A DNA stretch of 64,000 bases from DASUCS01 sp041166745 (GTDB lineage: Bacteria; Actinomycetota; Acidimicrobiia; Acidimicrobiales; JACDCH01), in contig JBEEGH010000007.1 of assembly GCA_041166745.1 (NCBI GenBank), forward strand, positions 1 to 64,000, written 5' to 3'. Under the pieces are notes generated by a model that saw nothing but the letters and a program-made list of their open reading frames with translations, had not been told where the DNA came from and did no database searches. A program made the position numbers and the translations under genes. Shown here in pieces: positions 32,921-42,600 of the stretch (position 1 is its first letter; each line of letters starts with the position of its first letter).

Positions 32921-34171
32921 TCATGCGGTGAGGGTTGGTGGTGGTCGTTGGCGGAGGGCGGTGCCGTCGGGGCGGGTGACGATCCATCGGTCTTGGGTGT
33001 CGTCGTGGACGATTTTGATGTGGTGGGCGTGGAGCAGCTTGTGGTGGCGTTTGCAGAGCAGGACAAGATTTTTGATGTTGGTGGGGCCTTCGGGCCAGGG
33101 GATGACGTGGTGGGCTTCGCACCAGCGGGGGTTGCGTTTGCAGCCGGGGACGATGCAGCCCTGGTCGCGGGCGGTGAGCGCTCGGCGTTGCCCGTCGGAG
33201 GCGGTGTAGGTGATCTGGCCGACGTCGACGGGCATTGACTTCCCCTTCATGACGACTCGGCCGATGCTGGAGTCGCAGGCCCAGCGTTCGAGCACGGCGA
33301 GGGGGATCCGCAGGCCGTTGTCGAGCTGCGCGTGCCCGGTGGGTTTGCCGGCGAGGGCGTCGATGTCGACGACGACGATGATTTGCGGACGGCGGGGGCC
33401 TCGTTGGCGGGGAGCGGGTTCGTCGACCGGGTCGGCGTCGCGGTCACCGGCGGCTGAGGAGCGTCGGGCCATCTCGACCTGCGCCGCGGCTCGGCGTTGC
33501 GAAGCCGTGCGGAACTTGTCGGGGTCGGTGAGATCGGCGGCCTGGTCAGCGTGCCAGAGCTCGTCGTAGATGGCGTCGAGTTCGGCGAGATATTCGATGG
33601 AGTCTTCGAGGCCGAGTTCGCCGTCGACCCGGGAGCGACCGTCGAGCAGCGGCGACGTGTGCCACTCGCTGGGCGGTTCGTTGCCCGGGTCCGGTCCGTT
33701 CTCGTCGTTCAGTTGGATCCAGCGCGACACAGCCTGCTGAAAGTCGTCGACCTCGAGCAATGTTGCTTGTTCGACCAACATCGCTTCATCTCGCCCGAAT
33801 GCTTCTACAAGACGCGGATTCAGACACCGGCCCAACGCGATCACATGACCGAAGGTCACCTCCCCGGCAGCCAACGCGGCGGCCATCAACGGCATGTGAC
33901 GCAGCTTCTTGGCCGTGGCCAACCGACCGCCGGAGACCGCTCGCGCCACTCCGGTGTGGTGCGCCAGCCAGGAGCGGGTGTTGACCATGCCGTCGTCGAC
34001 GAACCCGCACTGCTGATCGAACGCATACAGCGTCGCGGCCTCGGCCGCGTCCAACCGGGCCCGCGCCCGGGCGAAGTCGACCAGGTTCGCTTTCAACCCT
34101 GCGACGTCGAGCGCGGCCGGATCATCAGCGATCAGCGCGTCAATCGAACGAGCAAGGGACGGAGCAGGCAT
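32921..34171 (-). CDS. 13E12-repeat (DUF222) protein with C-terminal HNH nuclease domain
   Basis: ATG 34171 with AGAAGG five bases upstream is preferred to the longer frame at 34225. The 416-residue product has the helical DUF222 region (DFARARARLDAAEAATLYAF, VSGGRLATAKKLRHMPLMAA) and a C-terminal HNH domain: CIVPGCKRNPRWCEAHHVIP, then NLVLLCKRHHKLLH. It has paired cysteines for zinc and the His-His-Asn catalytic set. The family is multicopy in actinobacteria, sometimes beside mobile elements; here no repeats or integrase are seen. Base use does not stand out from its neighbours by eye. Biological role unknown. Confidence 0.92.
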   Translation of the reverse strand: MPAPSLARSIDALIADDPAALDVAGLKANLVDFARARARLDAAEAATLYAFDQQCGFVDDGMVNTRSWLAHHTGVARAVSGGRLATAKKLRHMPLMAAALAAGEVTFGHVIALGRCLNPRLVEAFGRDEAMLVEQATLLEVDDFQQAVSRWIQLNDENGPDPGNEPPSEWHTSPLLDGRSRVDGELGLEDSIEYLAELDAIYDELWHADQAADLTDPDKFRTASQRRAAAQVEMARRSSAAGDRDADPVDEPAPRQRGPRRPQIIVVVDIDALAGKPTGHAQLDNGLRIPLAVLERWACDSSIGRVVMKGKSMPVDVGQITYTASDGQRRALTARDQGCIVPGCKRNPRWCEAHHVIPWPEGPTNIKNLVLLCKRHHKLLHAHHIKIVHDDTQDRWIVTRPDGTALRQRPPPTLTA

Positions 34172-34227
34172 TGCCACCTTCTGGTCGCCGCAGCGGGAAG
34201 GGAGCCAAAGCTCCGAGCAGTCCACCC

Positions 34228-34266
34228 GAAGGTGAACGTACCTTCAAATTACACCGCTGTAGTTTG
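34228..34266. promoter_or_regulatory. Two adjacent inverted repeats in the HNH/dinB intergenic region
   Basis: GAAGGT-gaacgt-ACCTTC (34228-34245) is followed by CAAATTACA-ccgc-TGTAGTTTG (34245-34266, one T/G mismatch). The arms of the second repeat supply TAATTT on minus and TAGTTT on plus, both TANNNT-type -10 candidates. Either could be a regulator site. Confidence 0.4.
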
Positions 34267-34319
34267 CACCGCAACCCGAAATCCGAAGAAGTTTTCTGCG
34301 CCTTGCTGGCGCACGTTGT

Positions 34320-34335
34320 GCGAACATCTGTTCGT
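34320..34335. promoter_or_regulatory. LexA (SOS) box overlapping the dinB start
   Basis: GCGAACATCTGTTCGT has a perfect CGAAC-N4-GTTCG core, the actinobacterial SOS box. The last two bases run into GTG 34334. A repressor here would block both transcription and the start region. Confidence 0.8.
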
Positions 34336-35524
34336 GTCCGGCGACGCAACGATCCTGCACGCCGACCTCGACGCCTTCTACGCGTCCGTCGAGCAACGAG
34401 ACGATCCCCGCCTCCGCGGCCGACCGGTCATCGTCGGTATGGGTGTCGTGCTCTCGTCGAGCTACGAGGCCCGGGCGTGCGGCATACGGACAGCGATGGG
34501 CGGCCGGCAGGCCAAGCTGCTCTGCCCGCAGGCGATCGTCGTCTCCCCTCGCATGTCCGCCTACTCCGAGGCGAGCAAGGCCGTCTTCGCGGTGTTCGAC
34601 GACACGTCGCCGCTCGTCGAAGGGGTGTCGATCGACGAGGCGTTCCTGGATGTCGGTGGTCTGCGGAGGGTGAGCGGCGCGCCGCGAGACATCGCGGTGC
34701 GGCTGCGCGCACAGGTGATGGAACGCGTCGGCCTACCGATCACCGTCGGAGTCGCCCGGACGAAGTTCCTCGCCAAGGTGGCCAGCGGCGTCGCCAAGCC
34801 GGACGGACTTCTCGTGGTTCCGCCCGATCGCGAGCTCGCCTTCCTCCATCCGCTGCCGGTGCAACGGCTGTGGGGCGTCGGTCCGGTGACGGCGGAGAAG
34901 CTCCACGGCCGGGGCATCACGACCGTGGGCGAGGTCGCACAGCTCCAAGAGGCCGCGCTCGTATCGATGCTCGGCCTTGCGTCGGGTCGGCACCTTCATG
35001 CGCTGGCGCACAACCGCGATCCCCGACCGGTCACCGTCGGTCGGCGGCGACGATCGATTGGTTCGCAGCACGCGCTCGGCAGCCGGCCGAAGTCCGCCCG
35101 CGACATCGACGCGTCGGCGGTCGCAATCGTCGACCGCGTCACGAGGAGGATGCGCGCTGGCCGACGTGTGGGCCGCACCGTCGTCTTACGCCTGCGATTC
35201 GACGACTTCACACGCGCGACGCGGTCGCACACGATGGATAGGCCGACGGCCTCGACCCATTCGATCCTCGACACGGTGCGCGCGCTGCTCACCGCATCGA
35301 TGCCGATGATCGAGCGACAGGGACTCACCTGCCTCGGTGTGGCCGTCACCAATCTCGACAACGACGACGCCATCCAACTCGTACTGCCCTTCGACGGGCA
35401 CTGCGGCGGTGAGCTCGATGCCGCCCTCGACCACGTACGCGACCGATTCGGATCGGCCGCCATCAGTCGAGCAGTGTTACTCGGCCGCGATCAGGGCCTC
35501 TCCGTGCCCTTGCTCCCCGACTGA
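34334..35524 (+). CDS. dinB: Error-prone DNA polymerase IV (Y family)
   Basis: From GTG 34334 the 396-residue protein starts SGDATILHADLDAFYASVEQ, with the first catalytic Asp. SIDEAFLDVGG follows near residue 100 with the Asp-Glu pair. PITVGVARTKFLAKVASG, VQRLWGVGPVTAEKLHGRGI and a little-finger domain (IGSQHALGSRPKSARDID) complete the Y-family pattern. It performs translesion synthesis. The frame is open far upstream but that part is antisense to the HNH gene. The LexA box at the start predicts DNA-damage induction. The C-terminus (LLPD) shows no clear beta-clamp motif beyond IQLVLPF. Confidence 0.93.
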   Translation: MSGDATILHADLDAFYASVEQRDDPRLRGRPVIVGMGVVLSSSYEARACGIRTAMGGRQAKLLCPQAIVVSPRMSAYSEASKAVFAVFDDTSPLVEGVSIDEAFLDVGGLRRVSGAPRDIAVRLRAQVMERVGLPITVGVARTKFLAKVASGVAKPDGLLVVPPDRELAFLHPLPVQRLWGVGPVTAEKLHGRGITTVGEVAQLQEAALVSMLGLASGRHLHALAHNRDPRPVTVGRRRRSIGSQHALGSRPKSARDIDASAVAIVDRVTRRMRAGRRVGRTVVLRLRFDDFTRATRSHTMDRPTASTHSILDTVRALLTASMPMIERQGLTCLGVAVTNLDNDDAIQLVLPFDGHCGGELDAALDHVRDRFGSAAISRAVLLGRDQGLSVPLLPD

Positions 35525-35569
35525 CGTTCGCGCTGTTCGCAAGGCGACGACACCGACCGCGGCGAGCAC

Positions 35570-36289
35570 CTACTGGGTCTCGACGCGCTGGAAGGCCTCG
35601 GCGCACGAACCCTCCGACAATCCGACGCCCGCGGCGACCGACGCTCCCCACTGCCGGATGAGGTTGTCCATCGCGTCGGCGTCGGCGATCTGACTCGTGT
35701 GACAGAGCAGCGCCTTCACCTTGCGGTCGATCACCTCTGTGGTGTCGACGTGCACGTCTGCCTTGGCTCCGACCATCATCCAGACCTCGGGCACCGTCCA
35801 CGGCTCGAGTCCCTCGTCGTCGAGGAGCTCGGGGTGAGCAAACAGGTTGCGGGCGTCGGGATACACCGCGCACAGCGCCGCTTCACCCGCCGCGAGATGA
35901 TCGGGATGACTGGCGTAGATGCGCTCGAAGTTCCGCTGCGGCGACTGGCACACCACCCGTTGCGGACGGACCTCCCGGATCACGCGGCTGATGTCGCAGC
36001 GGAGCGCGATGGTCGCCTGCACGCGTCCGTCGGGGTAGCCGAGAAAGTGCAGGTCGCTCACGCCGACGCACGCGGCTGCCGCGGTCTGCTCCGCTCGGCG
36101 GATGGCAGCCATCTCGCTCCGCGGCACGCTCGGGTCGGAGCCCCCGGCCTCCCCGTCGGTGACGATGCAGTACGAGACGTCGATTCCCTGATCGGTCCAC
36201 ACCGCGACCGATCCGGCGGCACCGAAGTCGACATCGTCCGGGTGCGCGGTGATGACGAGAATGCGTTCGATCTCGAGCTCGCCGGCCAT
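35570..36289 (-). CDS. PIG-L/LmbE family deacetylase
   Basis: The 239-residue protein has zinc motif ITAHPDDVDFGAAGSVAVW (A-H-P-D-D near residue 15) and the second-site SHPDHLAAGEAAL near 125. CIVTDGEAGGSDPS and SEMAAIRRAEQTAAAA between them are diagnostic. Actinobacterial members deacetylate GlcNAc-type intermediates (mycothiol synthesis or detoxification); this one could be MshB/Mca-like or act on another N-acetyl sugar. AGGAG is 6 bases before ATG, with TAGGGT (36319-36314) further upstream, so this gene keeps a conventional leader. Confidence 0.88.
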   Translation of the reverse strand: MAGELEIERILVITAHPDDVDFGAAGSVAVWTDQGIDVSYCIVTDGEAGGSDPSVPRSEMAAIRRAEQTAAAACVGVSDLHFLGYPDGRVQATIALRCDISRVIREVRPQRVVCQSPQRNFERIYASHPDHLAAGEAALCAVYPDARNLFAHPELLDDEGLEPWTVPEVWMMVGAKADVHVDTTEVIDRKVKALLCHTSQIADADAMDNLIRQWGASVAAGVGLSEGSCAEAFQRVETQ

Positions 36290-36316
36290 CGTCTGCTCCT
36301 GTGTCCGGCCGACACC

Positions 36317-37099
36317 CTACGTATTCTGCGCGGTCATCCCACCGTCGACGACCAGAACGGCACCGTTGATGAACGAACTGGCCGGCAAAGCCAGGGACAG
36401 GGTGGCGTGGGCCACCTCTTCCGGGTCGCCGTAGCGCTTGAGCGGTACGCGCCGCCGCGCGAACTTTGTCTTGGCTTCGTCGGGAATGAGCGATGTCATC
36501 CCGGTGTGGATCGGCCCAGGGCACACGCAGTTCACGGTGACGCCGCGCGCCCCGAGCTCGACGGCGAGCCCTCGGGTCAAGCCGATCACACCGTGCTTCG
36601 CAGCCGTATACGGCGTGATGCCGCCCGTGGCCCCCACGCCCTCTGTCGACGCGATGTTCACGATGCGGCCTTCGCCGTTGCGCATCAAGTGCGGGAGGCA
36701 GGCACGAATGAGACGCGTGTACGCCTGCAGGTTCACGTCGAGTGTCATGTCCCACACCGCGGGGTAGTCATCGCTCTCGATCGGGATCCCCATCGAGATG
36801 CCGGCGTTGTTGACGAGGATGTCGACCGGACCGTGATGCTCCGCGATGTTCTCGACGACCCCGCGCACTCGTTCATCGTCACGAACGTCGAGCGACCATG
36901 CCGCCGCCTTGCCCCCTGCCTCGAGGATCTCTTCGGCCACCGCGGCAGCGCCGTCGAGGGTGACGTCGGTGACCGCCACGAACGCACCTTCGTCGGCGAA
37001 CAGGTGGGCGGTAGCCCGCCCCATCCCGCTGGCCGCGCCCGTGATCAACACGACACGGCCGGCAACAGAGCGGCTCCTCTTCGAAAGACGGGGGCTCAC
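36317..37099 (-). CDS. Short-chain dehydrogenase/reductase (FabG-like)
   Basis: GTG 37099 is 8 bases after a TACTGT -10, giving 260 residues starting SPRLSKRSRSVAGRVVLITG. Classical SDR motifs are VVLITGAASGMGRATAHLFA, LVNNAGISMGIPIESDD, Ser in IVNIASTEGVG and YTAAKHGVIGLTR with Tyr and Lys. PGPIHTGM and the terminal GAVLVVDGGMTAQ are typical of FabG-like members. The substrate cannot be deduced. Confidence 0.92.
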   Translation of the reverse strand: MSPRLSKRSRSVAGRVVLITGAASGMGRATAHLFADEGAFVAVTDVTLDGAAAVAEEILEAGGKAAAWSLDVRDDERVRGVVENIAEHHGPVDILVNNAGISMGIPIESDDYPAVWDMTLDVNLQAYTRLIRACLPHLMRNGEGRIVNIASTEGVGATGGITPYTAAKHGVIGLTRGLAVELGARGVTVNCVCPGPIHTGMTSLIPDEAKTKFARRRVPLKRYGDPEEVAHATLSLALPASSFINGAVLVVDGGMTAQNT

Positions 37100-37107
37100 G
37101 GCGCCGG

Positions 37108-37117
37108 ACAGTACCGT
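37108..37117. promoter_or_regulatory. Bidirectional -10 element (A-N3-TA-N3-T) between the SDR and a small membrane protein
   Basis: ACAGTACCGT again: TACCGT on plus is 6 bases before GTG 37124 and TACTGT on minus is 8 bases before GTG 37099. It is identical to the element at 28694-28703. Confidence 0.6.
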
Positions 37118-37123
37118 GCGGTG

Positions 37124-37399
37124 GTGCTCGCTCGGTATGGGCCCAGCGATTGGGCGATGGCCCTGGCCACGGCCACGTTCGCCTGCATCCCCCTCGGCAT
37201 CTCGGTCTGGGCGCTGCTCGACGCCGCCAGCCGCCCCGAATGGGCGTGGGCCCTCGCCGGGAAGCGGCGCGTCGTGTGGATGACGGCGATCATGTTCGGC
37301 GTCCTCACCGTGATCGGCGGGCTCATCATCTCGGCGTGGTACCTCACGGCCATCCGTCCTCGGGTCGCCGCCGCCGAGGACGGCGACGTCAACGCTTGA
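37124..37399 (+). CDS. Small two-helix membrane protein, possibly DUF2516-like
   Basis: The 91-residue product has two membrane helices, MALATATFACIPLGISVWAL and TAIMFGVLTVIGGLIISAWY, joined by a loop DAASRPEWAWALAGKRRVV that resembles actinobacterial DUF2516 proteins. GTG 37124 is chosen because TACCGT ends 6 bases upstream; an adjacent GTG 37121 is also in frame. The frame is open for 1.4 kb further upstream, antisense to other genes, which hides this small gene. The last 11 bases overlap the convergent glycosyltransferase. Confidence 0.65.
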   Translation: MLARYGPSDWAMALATATFACIPLGISVWALLDAASRPEWAWALAGKRRVVWMTAIMFGVLTVIGGLIISAWYLTAIRPRVAAAEDGDVNA

Positions 37400-38243
37400 T
37401 GAGCAGGTGTGGCGGGGGCGGACCGAACCGGCCACGCAGAAAGTCGACGAGCCCGCGCACTCGGCCCTCGACATCCCAATATGGCCCGCGCCGCGACGGC
37501 ACGATCGCGCCGGACACGAGATGCCAGAGCGCGATGCAGAAACGAATGAACGCGTGGTAGGTGCCCGAGTGATCTCGCACGAGCAGCAGCGTGTTGCGCA
37601 GCTGGAGGTAGTCGATCGCGGCGGAGGCTGACCCGACGTACGGGTTCTTCACCATCGCGCCGCGCACGAGTCCCGAGTCCCACCCCGCAGCCTTCGCCCG
37701 AAGCGCGAGGTCAGCCTCCTCGCAATAGGCGAAGTAGCGCTCGTCGAAGATGCCGATCTCGTCGAGGCACGCTCGACGCGCGAGCATCAGGGTGCCGTGC
37801 GGGTGTCCGGCCGGCTCCCAGCCTTCGTTGACCGTCGCCGGTGCAAGGATGCCACCGAAGTACGGGTCGATCACGGGCGTCGCGCCGTCGCCGACGTCTG
37901 CACACGCGAGGCCGGCGCGTGGTCGCAGGCCGAGAACGCTCAACATGTGGCTCAGGCACGTCGGCTCGGGCAGCGCGTCGTGGGGTGCGAGCACCACCCA
38001 TTCGCCACCATTCGGATCGTCGAGGAAACGGCGATACCCGACGTTGGCGGCCGGGCCGAATCCGAGGTTGGCCCCCATGCTCAGAATTTTGACGTCGTCG
38101 CCTTCGACGGACGGCACGGTCCGCGATCCGTTGTCGACAACCGTGATCGCCACAGGCACGTCTTGCGCGCGAAAAGCCGCGATTGTGTCGACCAGACGCT
38201 CCGGCTGGTCGCGATGAACGATGACGACGGCAAACGGATCCAC
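37389..38243 (-). CDS. Glycosyltransferase family 2 (rhamnosyltransferase-like)
   Basis: GTG 38243, 5 bp after the gltD stop, gives 284 residues starting DPFAVVIVHRDQPERLVDTI. GT-A motifs are AITVVDNGSRTVPS, GANLGFGPAANVGYRRFL, the metal-binding region WVVLAPHDALPEP in place of DxD, and IGIFDERYFAYCEEADLALR, typical of dTDP-rhamnosyl and related transferases. The C-terminus carries an amphipathic segment (FIRFCIALWHLVSG) but no clear membrane domain. Probably acts on cell-surface glycan; it sits apart from the other glycan genes. Confidence 0.85.
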   Translation of the reverse strand: MDPFAVVIVHRDQPERLVDTIAAFRAQDVPVAITVVDNGSRTVPSVEGDDVKILSMGANLGFGPAANVGYRRFLDDPNGGEWVVLAPHDALPEPTCLSHMLSVLGLRPRAGLACADVGDGATPVIDPYFGGILAPATVNEGWEPAGHPHGTLMLARRACLDEIGIFDERYFAYCEEADLALRAKAAGWDSGLVRGAMVKNPYVGSASAAIDYLQLRNTLLLVRDHSGTYHAFIRFCIALWHLVSGAIVPSRRGPYWDVEGRVRGLVDFLRGRFGPPPPHLLIKR

Positions 38244-38248
38244 GACTG

Positions 38249-39697
38249 CTACATCAGCGGACGAGCGTCGGGCGTGATCGGTACGGGAAGCGCAGTCGAC
38301 CCCATCAACCACTCGTCGACGGCCGCGGCGCACGCCCGACCTTCCGCGATCGCCCACACGATGAGGCTTTGACCGCGACCCATGTCGCCGGCGACGAACA
38401 CGCCATCGCGATTCGTGGCGAACTGACTGTCCCGAGCGACATTGCCACGCTCGTTGATCTCGACGCCGAGCTTCTCGAGCAGGCCGTTGCGTTGCGGGCC
38501 GACGAACCCCATCGCCAGCAACACCATCTCGCACTGCAGCTCGAAGTCGGTGCCTTCGATCTTCACGAACTTGCCGTCGACCATCTCGACTTCGTGAGCC
38601 CGCAGAGCGCGCACGTTGCCGTCGTCGTCTCCGAGGAAGCACTCGGTGTTCACCGAGAACACGCGCTCGCAGCCCTCTTCGTGGGCCGACGATGTGCGGA
38701 AGATGAACGGCCACGTCGGCCACGGGTTCGCCTCGGGCCGCTCGTCCGGCCAGCGAGCGACGATCTCGAACTGGTGGATCTTGGCGGCACCGTGACGGAT
38801 CGCCGTGCCGAGGCAGTCCGCGCCCGTGTCGCCGCCGCCGATGATCACGACGTGCTTGCCGTGCGCGGTGATCGGCGTCTCCTCGAGGTCGCCCTCCTGC
38901 ACCCGGTTCGCCCACGGCAGGTACTCCATCGCTTGATAGATGCCCTCGAACTCGCGCCCTGGGATCGGCAGATCGCGCCACGCGGTTGCGCCCCCGGCCA
39001 GGACGACGGCGTCGTATTGATCGAGCTCGCTCACCGGGAGGTTGTCGCCGATGTTCGCGTTGGTGCGGAACACCGTGCCTTCGGCCTCCATCTGATCGAT
39101 GCGGCGCTGGAGGAAGCGCTTCTCCATCTTGAACTCGGGGATGCCGTATCGCAGCAACCCGCCGACCCGATCAGCGCGCTCGTAGACGACCACGTCGTGT
39201 CCGGCGCGCGTCAACTGCTGTGCCGCGGCGAGTCCGCTCGGCCCGGAGCCGACGACGGCCACGCGCTCCCCCGTCTTCACCGACGGTGGAACCGGTACGA
39301 CCCAACCTTCGTCCCACGCTCGGTCGACGATCGAGACCTCGACCTGCTTGATGGTCACCGGATCCTGGTTGATGCCGAGCACGCAGGCCGCTTCGCAAGG
39401 GGCAGGGCAGAGCCGTCCGGTGAACTCGGGGAAGTTGTTCGTGGCGTGCAGACGGTCGATCGCGTCGCGCCAGTGATCGCGGTACACGAGGTCGTTCCAG
39501 TCGGGGATGAGGTTTCCGAGTGGGCAGCCGTTGTTACAGAACGGGATGCCGCAGTCCATGCAACGCGACGCCTGGGCGCGCAACTCACCGTCGGGGAACG
39601 GCTCGTACACCTCCTGCCAGTCGAGGATGCGCACCGGAACCGGACGGCGGGTCGGCGTCTTGCGCCCGTGCTTGAGAAAGCCGGCGGGGTCAGCCAT
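38249..39697 (-). CDS. gltD: Glutamate synthase, small (NADPH) subunit
   Basis: From ATG 39697, overlapping the gltB stop by 8 bp, the 482-residue protein has the N-terminal [4Fe-4S] cysteines (CMDCGIPFCNNGCPLG, CPAPCEAACV). FAD-binding GERVAVVGSGPSGLAAAQQL follows near 145, then NADPH-binding KHVVIIGGGDTGADCLGTA, and a closing VFVAGDMGRGQSLIVWAI. It passes electrons from NADPH to the GltB FMN and 3Fe-4S cluster for glutamate formation from glutamine and 2-oxoglutarate. Confidence 0.96.
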   Translation of the reverse strand: MADPAGFLKHGRKTPTRRPVPVRILDWQEVYEPFPDGELRAQASRCMDCGIPFCNNGCPLGNLIPDWNDLVYRDHWRDAIDRLHATNNFPEFTGRLCPAPCEAACVLGINQDPVTIKQVEVSIVDRAWDEGWVVPVPPSVKTGERVAVVGSGPSGLAAAQQLTRAGHDVVVYERADRVGGLLRYGIPEFKMEKRFLQRRIDQMEAEGTVFRTNANIGDNLPVSELDQYDAVVLAGGATAWRDLPIPGREFEGIYQAMEYLPWANRVQEGDLEETPITAHGKHVVIIGGGDTGADCLGTAIRHGAAKIHQFEIVARWPDERPEANPWPTWPFIFRTSSAHEEGCERVFSVNTECFLGDDDGNVRALRAHEVEMVDGKFVKIEGTDFELQCEMVLLAMGFVGPQRNGLLEKLGVEINERGNVARDSQFATNRDGVFVAGDMGRGQSLIVWAIAEGRACAAAVDEWLMGSTALPVPITPDARPLM

Positions 39698-42600
39698 GAG
39701 CCGCCGCCATGATCGCTTCGTCCACGTCTTTGCCTTGCTCCTCCGCGAGCCGGATGGCCTCGAGCACGCGCTTGTAGTCCTTCGGGAAAACCTTGACGAA
39801 GTACCGCACCTCGTCGTGCCAGCGGGCCAGGATGCGCGCTGCGACGGCCGAGTCGGTTTCCGACTGGTGCCGACGGATGACATCGCGCAGCCATTCACGA
39901 TCGTCGTCTTCGAGTGGGTCGATGTCGACCATCTCGAAGTTGAGCCGTCGAGCAAAAGTGTCGTCGGGGTCGTACACGAACGCCAAGCCGCCCGACATAC
40001 CCGCGCCGAAGTTGCGTCCGGTCGAGCCGAGCACGACGACCTTGCCACCGGTCATGTACTCGCAACCATGATCGCCAACGCCCTCGACGACGGCGGTGGC
40101 GCCAGAGTTGCGCACACAGAACCGCTCGCCCACGACCCCGCGGATGAAGCACTCACCGCCCGTCGCGCCGTAGAGGATGACGTTCCCGGCGATGATGTTC
40201 TCCTCGGCGACGAAGTCCGGATGCCCGTGACGCGACGGTCGCACGATGATGCGGCCACCCGACAAGCCCTTGCCGAAGTAGTCGTTGGCGTCGCCCTCGA
40301 GCCGCAACGTGATGCCACGCGGAACGAACGCCCCGAACGACTGGCCGGCCGATCCGGTGAAGCTGATTTGAATCGTGTTGTCCGGCAGCCCCGCCGCACC
40401 GAAGCGCTTCGTGACCTCGTGGCCGAGGATGGTTCCCACGGTGCGGTTCACGTTGCGGATCGGCAGCTCGAGATTGACCGGCGAGCCGTCCTGCAGTGCG
40501 CCTTCGCACAGTTGCACGAGCGTCTGATCGAGCGCTCTGTCAAGCCCGTGATCCTGACGTTTGGTGCAATAGCGGTCCTGCTCCCACGGCGATTCCGGCA
40601 CATGCAGGATCGGTGACAGGTCGAGACCCTTCGCCTTCCAGTGTTCGATCGCATCGCGTGTGTCGAGCGACTCGACGTGACCGACCGCTTCGGCGATCGA
40701 ACGGAACCCGAGAGAGGCAAGGAGCTCACGCACCTCTTCCGCGATGAACTCGAAGAAGTTCACGACGAACTCGGGCTTGCCGGTGAACCGCTTCCGCAGC
40801 ACCGGGTTCTGCGTGGCCACACCGACCGGACATGTATCGAGGTGGCAGACGCGCATCATGATGCAGCCCGACACGACGAGCGGCGCGGTGGCGAACCCGA
40901 ATTCCTCGGCGCCGAGCAGCGCGGCGATCACCACGTCGCGACCGGTCTTCAGCTGACCGTCGGTCTGTACGACGATGCGATCGCGCAGCCCGTTGAGCAA
41001 CAGCGTCTGCTGCGTTTCCGCCAGCCCGAGCTCCCAGGGCGCGCCTGCGTGCTTCAGTGACGTGAGCGGCGACGCGCCGGTGCCGCCATCGTGGCCACTG
41101 ATCAGCACGACGTCGGCCTTGGCCTTCGACACGCCCGCGGCCACCGTGCCGACGCCCACCTCGGCCACCAGCTTCACGTGCACCCGGGCCTTGGGATTCG
41201 CGTTCTTCAGGTCGTGGATGAGCTGCTTGAGGTCTTCGATCGAATAGATGTCGTGGTGCGGCGGGGGGCTGATCAGCCCGACGCCCGGGGTGGAGTGCCG
41301 CGTCTGGGCGATCCACGGGTAGACCTTCGCCCCCGGCAGCTGACCGCCCTCGCCCGGCTTGGCGCCTTGCGCCATCTTGATCTGCAGATCATCGGCGTTC
41401 GTGAGGTACTCGGAGGTGACGCCGAAGCGTCCCGACGCGACCTGCTTCACGGCCGACCGGCGGAGATCGCCGTTCGGATCGCGCTGGAACCGGTCGGCGT
41501 CCTCGCCCCCCTCGCCCGTGTTCGACTTTCCGCCGATGCGGTTCATCGCGATCGCCAGGTTCTCGTGCGCTTCCTTCGAGATCGAGCCGTACGACATCGC
41601 ACCGGTGGAGAATCGCTTGACGATGGCCTCGACCGGCTCGACCTCTTCGATCGGCAGCGGAGGACGCGCGCCCTCCTTGAACTTGAACAAGCCGCGCAAC
41701 GTCGCCAGCTGGCCGGACTGATCGTTGACCAGCGACGTGTACTGCTTGAAGACGTCGTAGCGCTTGGCCCGCGTCGCGTGCTGCAGCTTGAACACCGTCT
41801 CGGGATTGAAGAGGTGGAACTCACCCTCGCGCCGCCATTGGTACTCGCCGCCCTGCCAGAGCGACCGGTGCGCGACCTCTTCGGGGCGGTCGAGGTACGC
41901 GTACCGATGTCGCGCCGCCACCTCGTCGGCCAGCACATCGAGGCCGACGCCTCCGAGGCGCGACGCGATGCCCGTGAAGTACTCGTCGACCAGCTCGTGA
42001 CCGAGCCCGATGCACTCGAACACCTGGGCACCCGTGTACGACGCCACGGTGGAGATGCCCATCTTCGACATCACCTTGAGCACGCCCTTGCCACACGCCT
42101 TGATGTAGTTGCGGATCGCCTGACCCTTCGACAGACCTGGCAAGAAGCCCTCGTTGATCATGTCGTCGATCGTCTCGAACGCGAGGTACGGGTTGATCGC
42201 GCCCGCACCGAAGCCGAGCAGCAGCGCCATGTGGTGCACCTCGCGGGCGTCGCCGCACTCGATCACGAGTCCGACCTGCGTCCGCGTCTTCTCGCGGATC
42301 AGGTGGTGATGCACCGCCGACACGAGCAACAGCGACGGGATCGGCGCGAGCGCTTCGTTCGAGTGGCGGTCCGAGAGGATGATGAGCTTCGCGCCCTCCT
42401 CGATGGCTTCGCTTACACGCGATCGCACGTCGTCCAGCGCGCGCCGGAGGCCTTCGCCGCCCTCGGCGACCGGGTACAGGCCGTCGACCGCGAAGGGCTT
42501 GAAGCCGGGCTGATCGCCGTCCTCGTTGATGTAGAGGAGCTTGGCGAGCTCGCTGTTCGACAAGATCGGCGACGGAACGACGACCTGACGACACGATGCG

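Noticed and set aside
32921..34171. 13E12-HNH gene as part of a mobile element or prophage
   Set aside because: No integrase, direct repeats or terminal inverted repeats flank it; neighbours are ordinary chromosomal genes.
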